DNA from: Pseudomonadota bacterium
GTDB lineage: Bacteria > Pseudomonadota > Gammaproteobacteria > Steroidobacterales > Steroidobacteraceae
NCBI GenBank assembly: GCA_023433705.1
Contig: JAEYUC010000093.1
Location: 1-32,403, forward strand
Length of the DNA: 32,403 nt
Direction of reading: 5' to 3'
Positions 6,925 to 14,137 of this stretch are shown in pieces. The notes under the pieces were generated by a model. That model was not told where the DNA came from, ran no database searches, and was given only the letters and a program-made list of their open reading frames with translations. The position numbers were made by a program, and so were the translations under genes. Numbering within the stretch: the first letter of the stretch is position 1; every line of letters starts with the position of its first letter.

Positions 6925-6947
6925 GTTCGAAACCTCGAGGCGCCGCG

Positions 6948-6977
6948 AAAAAAAGAAGCCCCGCTCGAGGCGGGGCT
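6948..6977 (-). terminator. Orphan Rho-independent terminator on the minus strand
   Basis: Read on the minus strand: AGCCCCGC, loop, GCGGGGCT (arms 6977-6970 and 6964-6957), then TTC and a run of seven T (6954-6948). The only minus-strand gene nearby begins downstream of it at 6866, so it must end a transcript arising from 6980-7300 or from antisense to the transglycosylase gene. Confidence 0.75.
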
Positions 6978-7299
6978 CATGGTCGCTTGCTTGCTTGTTT
7001 TGTGGAGGAGTGTTGTCGCTCTTCTTGTTCTTGTCCGAGTGCGGTCTTTGTTCAGCCGCTTGCTGAAGAAGGAGCAAGCGCTGTGCCAGACGATTCTGAC
7101 GCGCGCACGCCACGGGAATCAGTCGGCTGGAGGCTCGAATCGGCAAATTGCGAGTTTGCGCAATATGTCACGTCAGAAATCTCTGGCAAGCTGTCAAAAT
7201 CCTCGACACCAATAGCGGCCAGCCCGCGCGACATAAGACATGACGCGCGGCTGCTTCGGCTTTTCTTTCAACTGCTTAGACGCGAGCCGACGGTTGTAA

Positions 7300-9645
7300 A
7301 TGACATCGACAGTCACCTTCGCGCGCCAGCGCACCCGATTCCTGGGCCTGACCCTGCTCCTGATGGCGCTCGCCTGTGCCGCGTCAGCCAATACCAGCGC
7401 CATTCCGCGGCCCGAAGGGCTGCAAAAGGACGTGGATTTCTGGATCCGGGTCTATACCGAAGTGACGACGAACGAAGGGTTCCTGCACGACGAGCGGGAC
7501 CTCTCGGTGGTGTACGAAACGATCAAGTTCACGAACGGCGTTTCGCCGCGCGAGCGGCAGCGCCTCGTCGACGAACGCCGCGAGAAACACATCGCGGCCC
7601 TGCGACGTATCTCCGCCGCGCTGGCATCGAGCGAAACGCGTGCGGCGCTGTCCGCGGAGGACAAACGTGTGCTCGAGTTGTGGGGCCCGAACGCGAGCAC
7701 GATCCTGCTCAACGAGGCGACCAAGCGCATCCGCTTTCAGCTTGGCCAGGCGGACCGCTTCCGCGAAGGATTGATCCGTTCGTCGACCTGGGAAACCCAC
7801 ATCGCCGAAACATTCGCGAACCAGGGATTGCCGCCCGAGCTCGCCGTGTTGCCGCACGTCGAGTCCTCGTTCAACGCGGCCGCCTATTCGAAGGTCGGAG
7901 CCGCGGGACTATGGCAGTTCATGCGGTCGACGGGCCGCCGTTACATGCGCATCGACGATGCAGTCGACGAGCGTCTCGATCCTTATCGCTCGACCGAAGC
8001 CGCGGCGCAGCTGCTGGCCTATAACTACCGCGTGCTCGGCAGCTGGCCGCTCGCGCTGACCGCCTACAACCACGGCGCCGCGGGCATGCGGCGCGCGAAG
8101 GAAACCGTCGGCACCGACGATTTCGTGAAGATCAACCGCACCTACACGAGCCGCTCGTTCGGCTTCGCATCGCGGAATTTCTACCCGTCGTTCCTGGCCG
8201 CGCTGACCATCGACGAGAATCCGGAGAAGTATTTCGGACCGCTCGAGCGCCGGCCGGAGCAGAAATTCCGCGAGATCAAGCTGCCCGCGTATGTGCAGCT
8301 CGCGACGCTGGAACGCACGCTGGGCGTCGATCGCGAAGAGCTGCGCATGCTGAATCCGGGCTGGCGTCCGGCCATCTACAACGGCTCGCGGCTCGTGCCG
8401 CGCGGTTACCTGCTGCGCATCCCGGTGACCACGGAGAACTGGACCGCGGAACTGCTGAGCGCCCGACTGCCCGCGAACGAGTTGTACGCGGGGCAGATCA
8501 CGCCGCGTTCGCATCGCGTGCGCAAGGGCGAGAGTCTCGCCGAGATCGCCGAGCGCTACGGCATGACGGCCACGAGCCTCGCGAAGCTCAACGGGATGAA
8601 CACGAACGCCACGCTGCGCGTGGGCCACCGGCTGCACCTGCCCGAGCAGATGCCGCGGCTGCTGAACGGCGGACCTGCGCAGGTCGCGGCGGTGGAGTCC
8701 CCGTCGCCCGAGAACGCGACCGCGGCGACTGCGCCGGGCGAGAATTTCTACGTGGTTCGTCGCGGCGATTCGCTCACCGCGATCGCGCAGCGCGTGCGGG
8801 TGCCGGAAGCCCAGCTTCTGAAGATGAACCGACTCAAGGATCCGGATCGGTTGTACGAAGGTCAGCGTCTGCGTATCGCGGGCGAGCCGACGGTGGTGGT
8901 TGCGGCGGCGGCCAGCGAGTCCGAACGCGAAACGCGCGTCGCGGCCATCGATGCGGCGCGCGGCGAAGCGCAGCGCGAAGGCGCCGTCGTGGAAGTGGTG
9001 CGCGAGGAAACGATGCGACCGCTGGCCAACGGCGAACCGCGGCGCGGACGCGCGCGCTCCGCGGCCGCCGAGGCGATGGTCGCGGCTACGACGCCCGATG
9101 TCGCGACCTCGGTCGTGCAGGCGGCGGAAGAAGCGCGCGAGCCGGTGTCGGCCTCGCAGGCCGAGGCCTTGAGCCCGGCGCTCGGCCCCGTGGCCGTGAC
9201 GCAGGCGCTCGCGGATTCGATCGACTACCAGGTGCGCGACGACGGCACGATCCGCGTCGAGGCCACCGAAACACTGGGCCACTACGCCGACTGGCTGAAG
9301 CTGCCCACGCAGCGCCTGCGCAACCTGAACAAACTCAAGGCGAAGCAGCCCGTGCATCTCGGGCAGAAACTCGCACTCGATTATTCACGCGTGTCGCGCG
9401 AGGCATTCGAGCAGGCGCGGCGCGATTACCACGCGAAGCTGCAGGGCGAATTCTTCGTGCAGCACCGCATCGCGGGCACCGAGGTGTACATCGTGCGTCG
9501 CGGCGATTCGCTGTGGACGATGACGCAGAAGTTCAGCAACCTGCCGATCTGGCTGCTGCGCCAGTACAACCCGGATACGGATCTCTCGGACCTGCGTCCC
9601 GGCACGCAGGTCGTGATGCCCCGCGTCGAGGTTGCGTCTAGTTAA
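7300..9645 (+). CDS. mltD: MltD-like membrane-bound lytic murein transglycosylase with LysM repeats
   Basis: This 781-residue envelope protein has a signal peptide (about 30 residues, LLLMALACAASA), a helical N-terminal region, and an SLT catalytic domain around residues 170-300. Landmarks are PPELAVLPHVESSFNAAAYS with the catalytic Glu at about 188, GAAGLWQFM and LALTAYNHGAAGM. LysM domains follow at about 405-447 and 482-528, a diverged one at about 650-693, and one at 728-774 (VYIVRRGDSLWTMTQKFSN). It cleaves peptidoglycan glycan strands to 1,6-anhydro products. Compared with the 450-residue E. coli MltD it is much longer because of a 120-residue Ala/Glu-rich linker (about 530-650) and extra LysM units. 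The signal peptide lacks a good lipobox at the usual place although LACAA might serve. Confidence 0.88.
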   Translation: MTSTVTFARQRTRFLGLTLLLMALACAASANTSAIPRPEGLQKDVDFWIRVYTEVTTNEGFLHDERDLSVVYETIKFTNGVSPRERQRLVDERREKHIAALRRISAALASSETRAALSAEDKRVLELWGPNASTILLNEATKRIRFQLGQADRFREGLIRSSTWETHIAETFANQGLPPELAVLPHVESSFNAAAYSKVGAAGLWQFMRSTGRRYMRIDDAVDERLDPYRSTEAAAQLLAYNYRVLGSWPLALTAYNHGAAGMRRAKETVGTDDFVKINRTYTSRSFGFASRNFYPSFLAALTIDENPEKYFGPLERRPEQKFREIKLPAYVQLATLERTLGVDREELRMLNPGWRPAIYNGSRLVPRGYLLRIPVTTENWTAELLSARLPANELYAGQITPRSHRVRKGESLAEIAERYGMTATSLAKLNGMNTNATLRVGHRLHLPEQMPRLLNGGPAQVAAVESPSPENATAATAPGENFYVVRRGDSLTAIAQRVRVPEAQLLKMNRLKDPDRLYEGQRLRIAGEPTVVVAAAASESERETRVAAIDAARGEAQREGAVVEVVREETMRPLANGEPRRGRARSAAAEAMVAATTPDVATSVVQAAEEAREPVSASQAEALSPALGPVAVTQALADSIDYQVRDDGTIRVEATETLGHYADWLKLPTQRLRNLNKLKAKQPVHLGQKLALDYSRVSREAFEQARRDYHAKLQGEFFVQHRIAGTEVYIVRRGDSLWTMTQKFSNLPIWLLRQYNPDTDLSDLRPGTQVVMPRVEVASS

Positions 9646-9648
9646 GAC

Positions 9649-9723
9649 GGTGCCTGGCACGGAAAACCCGGGAGAAGCGGTAATCCCGCGGCTCCTTCTC
9701 CCGGGTTTTCCGTGCCAGGCACC
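9649..9723. repeat. Perfect 29-bp inverted repeat between convergent genes
   Basis: Arms 9649-9677 and 9695-9723 are exact reverse complements (outer part GGTGCCTGGCACGG, inner part CCCGGGAGAAG), separated by 17 bases. It begins four bases after the mltD stop and ends eight bases before the stop of the convergent lipoprotein gene. It lacks a long U-run but as RNA would be a very stable hairpin on either strand, so a bidirectional terminator or a REP/MITE-type element fits. Confidence 0.85.
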
Positions 9724-9730
9724 TTCTTCG

Positions 9731-10306
9731 TCAGCGGTTGGCGAAGGCGCGGAGGCGGGGTTCCTTCTCGAGCTCGACGACGTATTCGGCGATCACGGTA
9801 GTCCCGTCGCGCGCTGTTTCGGGTATGCGCACCGTGAGCCGCGCGGAATCGCCGAGCTTCGCGATCGTGTCGGCCTCGGCCTTGTAGTACCAGGCGGTGC
9901 TCCACGGCGTGGGCAGCGGATACGGATCGGTGCGCAGTCCCGCGGTGCCCGCGCCGCGACCCGGCGCGCCGAGCACGAGCGGCATGCCGTCCGCCGCGAC
10001 GATGGGTGGCTTGGCGCCCTCGACGGATTCGATCGGGACCGCGACCCAAAGGTACAGGTCGCGTGTGCCCATGCGATTGGTTTCGAAGGGCGCGAGGTAC
10101 GCGAAGCGCACCGCGGAATCGCGCACCGCGGTTTCGCGATAGAGCTCGATGGGCCGGCCGAGCCGCGCGATGGTCATGCCGGTCTGGGTGTCGAGTTGCT
10201 CGACGACAGGAGAGTCGTTCGGCACCGCGGCGCAGCCGAGCGTGGCGGCGCAGGCGAGCAGGACAACCGTGTTTCCCCAGTGGCGAAGTCGCGCGCCGAT
10301 TGTCAT
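9731..10306 (-). CDS. Small envelope lipoprotein of unknown function
   Basis: This 191-residue protein starts MTIGARLRHWGNTVVLLACA; cysteines at 19 (LLAC) and 25 (TLGC) are both possible lipidation sites, LLAC fitting the lipobox better. The ATG at 10306 was chosen because the signal peptide begins there; a longer frame upstream reads through the transpeptidase region and is not coding. The mature part has a recognisable beta-rich stretch (DSAVRFAYLAPFETNRMGTRDLYLWVAVPIE; ARLTVRIPETARDGTTVIAEYVVE) but I do not recognise a family. It is divergent from the L,D-transpeptidase gene, with which it may share a control region (10307-10426). Confidence 0.7.
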   Translation of the reverse strand: MTIGARLRHWGNTVVLLACAATLGCAAVPNDSPVVEQLDTQTGMTIARLGRPIELYRETAVRDSAVRFAYLAPFETNRMGTRDLYLWVAVPIESVEGAKPPIVAADGMPLVLGAPGRGAGTAGLRTDPYPLPTPWSTAWYYKAEADTIAKLGDSARLTVRIPETARDGTTVIAEYVVELEKEPRLRAFANR

Positions 10307-10387
10307 ATTCACGCTTCGGTCAGGTAGTTGCTGCATTGAACACCGCAAGCTGTGACGCGCTCCAGATACGGCGCGCGACCCCAGTCC

Positions 10388-10393
10388 TATAAT
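10388..10393 (+). promoter_or_regulatory. -10 hexamer for the L,D-transpeptidase gene
   Basis: A perfect TATAAT lies 33 bases before the ATG at 10427. The -35 position at 10365-10370 reads GATACG, a poor match, so an activator may be involved or the call may be chance. Confidence 0.4.
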
Positions 10394-10426
10394 CTGAATT
10401 AGTGTAAGTGCTTGTTTTGTAACCAA

Positions 10427-10978
10427 ATGCCAGCTGCAAAAAAACTTCTCGCACTCACGGCCCCGATCCTCGCCTGCCTGTTCGCAGGCACGGCATCGGG
10501 TGATGCGCTTCCCTATCATGCCCGCGCCATGGCGGCGGTGGGCGTGGAGCTTCCGCTCGCCGATCGCGTGCTGGTCCGCAAATCCGAGCGTCGGCTGTAC
10601 CTCATGCGCGGCAACGACGTGCTTCGCGCGTATCGCATCGCGCTCGGTCTGAACCCCGGCGGTCACAAGGAACGCGCCGGCGACTTCCGCACGCCCGAGG
10701 GCAGCTATCGGCTCACGCGGCGCAACGCGCGCAGCGACTATTTCCTTTCCATCCAGGTTTCCTATCCGAACGACCAGGACACCAAGCGTGCGCGTCGCAA
10801 CGGCTGGCAGCCGGGCGGTGCGATCATGATTCATGGTCTGCCGAACGATCCGCGTCATTCTCCTGACTACTACGCGACCCAGGACTGGACGGACGGTTGC
10901 ATCGCGGTGACCAACGCGGACATGGTCGAAATCTGGATGATGACGTCGGACAACGTGCCGATCGACATACAGCCCTAA
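10427..10978 (+). CDS. L,D-transpeptidase family (YkuD domain) protein
   Basis: This 183-residue exported protein has a signal peptide of about 25 residues (KKLLALTAPILACLFAGTASG) and one YkuD domain from about residue 40 (DRVLVRKSERRLYLMRGNDVLRAYRIALG). The catalytic region is IMIHGLPNDP (His) followed by DWTDGCIAVTN (Cys); the family's canonical SxGC-(I/V)-R is replaced by TDGCIAV, as in a common single-domain subgroup. Such enzymes form 3-3 peptidoglycan cross-links or attach lipoproteins to peptidoglycan; which applies here cannot be told. The ATG at 10427 is preferred over a TTG at 10412 because it starts the signal peptide. A TATAAT sits upstream. It follows the mltD-like gene in a peptidoglycan-themed stretch. 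Confidence 0.85.
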   Translation: MPAAKKLLALTAPILACLFAGTASGDALPYHARAMAAVGVELPLADRVLVRKSERRLYLMRGNDVLRAYRIALGLNPGGHKERAGDFRTPEGSYRLTRRNARSDYFLSIQVSYPNDQDTKRARRNGWQPGGAIMIHGLPNDPRHSPDYYATQDWTDGCIAVTNADMVEIWMMTSDNVPIDIQP

Positions 10979-11010
10979 CGGGACGTCGCCAAAAACAGGA
11001 ATCCCGCTCT

Positions 11011-11069
11011 CAAGGGCCTGTTCACATGTGGGGCATCGCCACGGCGCCCAACATGTGAACAGGCCCTTG
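11011..11069. repeat. Perfect 19-bp inverted repeat upstream of ppnN
   Basis: CAAGGGCCTGTTCACATGT (11011-11029) and its exact reverse complement (11051-11069) flank 21 bases that can extend the stem with one mismatch (TGGGGC against GCGCCCA). It lies 33 bases after the transpeptidase stop and 22 before the ppnN start. It could end transpeptidase transcription or be a dispersed repeat; no U-run follows. Confidence 0.8.
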
Positions 11070-11091
11070 TACACTCGCTCCCCAAACAAAG

Positions 11092-12498
11092 GTGAGCCGG
11101 CTCGAGGGACTCTTGGAAACCAGCATCGTCATTCCCGATTTCGTGGACGCCCGCATCGGACCGCGCGGCAGCCTCGAAAACCTGTCCCAGGCCGAGATCG
11201 ACAAGCTGCTCGATTCGCGGGCGGGCGGCCTCTACCAGCTGTTCCGCAAGTGCGCGCTCGCGGTGCTCAACTCCGGCAGCGAGACCGACAACGCCAAGGA
11301 GATCTTCGACCGCTACAAGGACTTCGAGATCGAACTGGTCCGCCAGGCCTGGGGCGTGAAGCTCGAGATCCGCAACGCGCCGGGCCAGGCCTTCGTCGAC
11401 GGCGAGATGATCCGCGGCATGAAGGAGCACGTCTTCGCGGTGCTGCGCGACGTGATCTTCATCTCCAACGAGATCATCGAGAGCGGCCGTTTCGACCTGC
11501 AGGATCCCGCCTCGATCTCGAACGCGGTGTTCCACATCCTGCGCAACGCACGCGTACTCGACTACAAGTCGAAGCCCAACCTCGTGGTCTGCTGGGGCGG
11601 TCATTCGATCGGCGAGGCCGAATACCAGTACACGAAGAAGGTGGGTTACGAGCTCGGCCTGCGCGGCATGGACGTGTGCACGGGCTGCGGGCCGGGCGCG
11701 ATGAAAGGACCCATGAAGGGCGCCACGATCGGGCACGCCAAGCAGCGCATCGTGGGCGGGCGTTACGTCGGGCTCACGGAGCCGGGAATCATCGCGGCCG
11801 AGCCGCCGAATCCCATCGTGAACCAGCTCGTGATCATGCCGGACATCGAAAAACGCCTCGAAGCCTTCGTGCGCATGGCGCACGGCATCGTCGTGTTCCC
11901 GGGCGGAGTGGGCACGGCCGAGGAAATCCTCTACCTGCTCGGCATCCTGCTCGAGCCGGCGAACGCCGAGCAGCCGTTCAAGGTGTTGCTGACCGGGCCG
12001 CGCGAGTCGGCCGACTATTTCACGCAGTTTTCCCGCTTCATCGAAGGCACGCTGGGCAAGTCCGCGATGGAGAAGCTGCACATCATCGTGGGCGACCCGC
12101 CCGCGGTGGCGCGGTTCATGGTCACGACAATGGAGCAGGTGCGCGACTACCGCCGCAACCACAACGACTCTTACAACTACAACTGGCTGCTCAAGGTGCC
12201 ACCGGCGTTCCAGCGCCACTTCGACGTGACGCACGAGTCCATGCGGGCGCTGCGCCTGTACCGGGACCTGCCGGTGCACGAGCTCGCGGCCGACCTGCGC
12301 CGCGCGTTCTCGGGCATCGTCACCGGGAACGTCAAGGAAAACGGCGTGCGCGCGATCGAGAAGTTAGGCCCGTACGAGCTCACGGGCGATCCGGCCGTGA
12401 TGCGCCTGCTCGACGAGCTGCTCCAGGCGTTCGTCGCGCAGCAGCGCATGAAACTCCCGGGCAGCGCGTACCGTCCCTGTTACCGGCTCGTCGCGTAA
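11092..12498 (+). CDS. ppnN: Nucleotide 5'-monophosphate nucleosidase PpnN (YgdH), LOG family
   Basis: The protein aligns along its whole length with E. coli PpnN from memory: LYQLFRKCALAVLNSGSETDN, VVCWGGHSIGEAEY, CTGCGPGAMKGPMKGA, EPPNPIVNQLVIMPDIEKRL, the LOG signature PGGVGTAEE at about 270-278, ADLRRAFSGIVTGNVKENG and MKLPGSAYRPCY at the end. It splits purine nucleoside monophosphates to base and ribose 5-phosphate, and in E. coli is stimulated by (p)ppGpp. The start is uncertain: GTG at 11092 gives 468 residues, while TTG at 11113 sits just after GAGGGA and gives 461; E. coli PpnN has 454. An inverted repeat lies immediately upstream. Confidence 0.93.
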   Translation: MSRLEGLLETSIVIPDFVDARIGPRGSLENLSQAEIDKLLDSRAGGLYQLFRKCALAVLNSGSETDNAKEIFDRYKDFEIELVRQAWGVKLEIRNAPGQAFVDGEMIRGMKEHVFAVLRDVIFISNEIIESGRFDLQDPASISNAVFHILRNARVLDYKSKPNLVVCWGGHSIGEAEYQYTKKVGYELGLRGMDVCTGCGPGAMKGPMKGATIGHAKQRIVGGRYVGLTEPGIIAAEPPNPIVNQLVIMPDIEKRLEAFVRMAHGIVVFPGGVGTAEEILYLLGILLEPANAEQPFKVLLTGPRESADYFTQFSRFIEGTLGKSAMEKLHIIVGDPPAVARFMVTTMEQVRDYRRNHNDSYNYNWLLKVPPAFQRHFDVTHESMRALRLYRDLPVHELAADLRRAFSGIVTGNVKENGVRAIEKLGPYELTGDPAVMRLLDELLQAFVAQQRMKLPGSAYRPCYRLVA

Positions 12499-12673
12499 CA
12501 ATAATCAATCAAGCGTTAAATCGGCGCGCGCAATTGGCGCGTCACCGCGACATAACGAAAAAATCTCTGCGACCTGCGCCGCATCGTCGGCAATAGGTCC
12601 CGTGCTCGTGAATCAGTTCCTGTCGTTTCGGTGCGACGAAAAAGTAGGCTTACGTCAACCGAAGGAGAAACGC

Positions 12674-12889
12674 ATGAGCGCCTCAGACAAGAACAGGGGA
12701 AACACGGCCAACGGCGCGCCGCCACCGGTTGGTACGGACGCCTACGCCGCGTGGCTCGAGCGCATGCAGCGCACGCGCGGCCGGCACGCGGCGATCACCA
12801 AGAACCTGTACACCTGGTCTAGCTACAAGCACTGGGCCGACAAGGTGAAGGGATCCTGGGAAGACGAGCCCGCGCCGGCCAAGAAGTAG
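12674..12889 (+). CDS. Hypothetical 71-residue protein
   Basis: A strong Shine-Dalgarno (GAAGGAGAAA) precedes ATG 12674. The product MSASDKNRGNTANGAPPPVG continues with DAYAAWLERMQRTRGRHAAITKNLYTWSSYKHWADKVKGSW and an acidic-lysine tail. The N-terminal third is disordered and the middle is aromatic and basic. No signal peptide, membrane segment or known domain is visible. The ribosome site and normal codon use argue that it is real. It is convergent with the ParA gene. Confidence 0.65.
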   Translation: MSASDKNRGNTANGAPPPVGTDAYAAWLERMQRTRGRHAAITKNLYTWSSYKHWADKVKGSWEDEPAPAKK

Positions 12890-12910
12890 CCGCAAGCAAG
12901 CGAAATTACA

Positions 12911-12927
12911 CCGCGTAGGAAACGCGG
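12911..12927 (-). terminator. Weak terminator-like hairpin after the parA-like gene
   Basis: CCGCGT (12911-12916) pairs with ACGCGG (12922-12927); read on the minus strand it is followed by TGTAATTTC, a poor U-tract. It lies about 100 bases beyond the ParA stop at 13025 and close to the convergent small gene, and could serve both. Confidence 0.3.
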
Positions 12928-13024
12928 GGTTTCACGGCGCCGGTGAGCGCCGGGATGAAGATGAAGTCAATCGTTGGAGTCCAGCGCCTCACGGGCGTGG
13001 GTTGATGGGCCGCTCGGCCCGTTC

Positions 13025-13801
13025 TCAGCCGCCCAGGATGAACCGCGCGTCGTGCGCGCCGGTCTCGTCGGAACCCTCGATCACGACCTCGGGCGCCGGG
13101 ACCACTTCGGGCGCGGGCTGCTCGGCCAGCGGCGCCGGTTGCTCGAGCAACACACGTTCCGGCTCGAGCCACGCCAGCAGGCTTTCCCACTGGGCGCGAT
13201 CCTCCTTGACCACGTACGGCTTCATCTCGTGGATGCCGACGCCGAGTTCGGCGGCGCGCACGTAGTTCTGCGAATCCCGCACCGTCGCCACGATCGGGAT
13301 GTCGAGTTTCTCGAGGAAGCGCATCAGCGCCTGGAACATGAGCGTGTTCTTGCGCACGCGGTTGGCGATCACGCCGATGCGGTTTTCCGCCCGCTTGATC
13401 TTCGCGACCAGAAGCAGGTCCGCGATGCAGCGCGACGCGGCATGGATGTCGATGTCCGAAGGCAGCACGGGCACGAGGACCTTGTTCGCGTCGCGGGTGA
13501 GCTCGGGCAGCGAGCGCCCCTCGACCGCCGCGGGGCTGTCGACGATGACCTTGTCGGTGCCGTCCGGAATGCGCATCTGCCACGAACGGGTCGTGCGCGA
13601 GTCCTGTTCGAACGTCGCGATGCCGTGGATGTGCGGTTGCGGCGCCTTGCGCTTGCGCAGCCAGCGCGTCGCGGACCCTTGCGGATCGCGGTCCATGAGA
13701 ACGGTCGAATCGCCACGCTGCGCGAAATACGCCGCGAGATTGATCGCGAGCGTCGTCTTTCCGGATCCCCCTTTAGGGTTTAGGACGACGATGCGTTGCA
13801 T
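13025..13801 (-). CDS. ParA/MinD-type ATPase, solitary
   Basis: This 258-residue protein has the deviant Walker A KGGSGKTT at residues 10-17, DRDPQGSATRW (switch region), DKVIVDSPAAVEGRSL (Walker B) and VIANRVRKNTLMFQAL. It belongs to the small ParA-like group that moves DNA, proteins or complexes by dimerising on ATP. No parB or centromere-like repeat is visible on either side, so it is probably not a partition ATPase but an orphan positioning factor or regulator. The last 50 residues are Pro/Glu/Val-rich (EQPAPLAEQPAPEVVPAPEVV), a likely unstructured tail. The gene lies between two mini-protein genes and has about 135 bases of non-coding DNA downstream. Confidence 0.85.
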   Translation of the reverse strand: MQRIVVLNPKGGSGKTTLAINLAAYFAQRGDSTVLMDRDPQGSATRWLRKRKAPQPHIHGIATFEQDSRTTRSWQMRIPDGTDKVIVDSPAAVEGRSLPELTRDANKVLVPVLPSDIDIHAASRCIADLLLVAKIKRAENRIGVIANRVRKNTLMFQALMRFLEKLDIPIVATVRDSQNYVRAAELGVGIHEMKPYVVKEDRAQWESLLAWLEPERVLLEQPAPLAEQPAPEVVPAPEVVIEGSDETGAHDARFILGG

Positions 13802-13959
13802 GTGCGGGGCGCGCCTCTGTCGAAGGACTTGTCAGAATGTGGTTCTGATGTGAACTGCTCGAAAGACTAGCGACGTGGGTGGGGTGGCGCAACAAAGGTC
13901 CATGGTGACTGTGACCGCGGACACAGCGACCCCGGACCCGTGTTCCTAGGATCGATCCC

Positions 13960-14070
13960 ATGGAACGTTTTCTTCTTCTCTGGGACGAGCTCGACGACCT
14001 GATGGGCGCGAGCCGCTACATGGTGAAGAACACGGCGATGGCGATCTGGAGCAGCGTGCGCAAGCGCTGA
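13960..14070 (+). CDS. Mini-protein with WDELDD motif (36 residues)
   Basis: A short frame encodes MERFLLLWDELDDLMGASRY followed by MVKNTAMAIWSSVRKR. AGGA at 13948-13951 lies at ribosome-site distance from the ATG. The sequence is amphipathic, acidic in the first half and basic at the end, suggesting a membrane-surface helix. I believe similar 'MERxLLxWDELDD' mini-proteins occur in related gammaproteobacteria, but that is memory and not checked. It lies between the divergent parA-like gene and htpG; no function can be given. Confidence 0.5.
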   Translation: MERFLLLWDELDDLMGASRYMVKNTAMAIWSSVRKR

Positions 14071-14098
14071 TCCGCCTCCCGGAAGACCCGTTCCAGGG

Positions 14099-14124
14099 CT
14101 TGAATTAAAAAGCCCGCGCCCGCA
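14099..14124 (+). promoter_or_regulatory. Possible sigma-32 (heat-shock) promoter of htpG
   Basis: An exact CTTGAA (14099-14104) is followed after 14 bases by CCCGCA (14119-14124), a partial match to the sigma-32 -10 CCCCAT. Position and gene identity fit heat-shock control, but the -10 is weak and the start would lie within a few bases of the ATG at 14138. Confidence 0.35.
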
Positions 14125-14137
14125 CCCTCCGGGCGCC

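Larger units (their letters stand above)
6867..7299. other. 433-base gap: palindrome, minus-strand terminator, no convincing gene
   Basis: The gap between the VNG lipoprotein (minus) and the transglycosylase (plus) holds the lipoprotein's Shine-Dalgarno, a 16-base palindrome (6909-6924), and a minus-strand terminator (6948-6977). On the minus strand, 6981-7146 is rich in A and C (AACAAGAAGAGCGACAACAC and CAAGCAAGCAAG), unlike coding DNA here. An open frame crosses it but runs through the terminator. The promoters of both flanking genes must lie here; I cannot place them with confidence. Confidence 0.6.

Noticed and set aside
6918..6945. tRNA T-arm-like GGTTCGAAACC
   Set aside because: The flanking bases do not form a T-stem and no other tRNA arm is present; it is part of a palindromic patch.
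6898..7146. 82-codon minus-strand frame in the 433-base gap
   Set aside because: It runs through the terminator at 6948-6977, has no ribosome site, and its composition (Lys/Asn/Gln-rich middle) differs from neighbours.
10307..11089. N-terminal extension of the minus-strand lipoprotein frame across the transpeptidase gene
   Set aside because: It is antisense to a well-supported YkuD gene, and the lipoprotein signal peptide begins at 10306.
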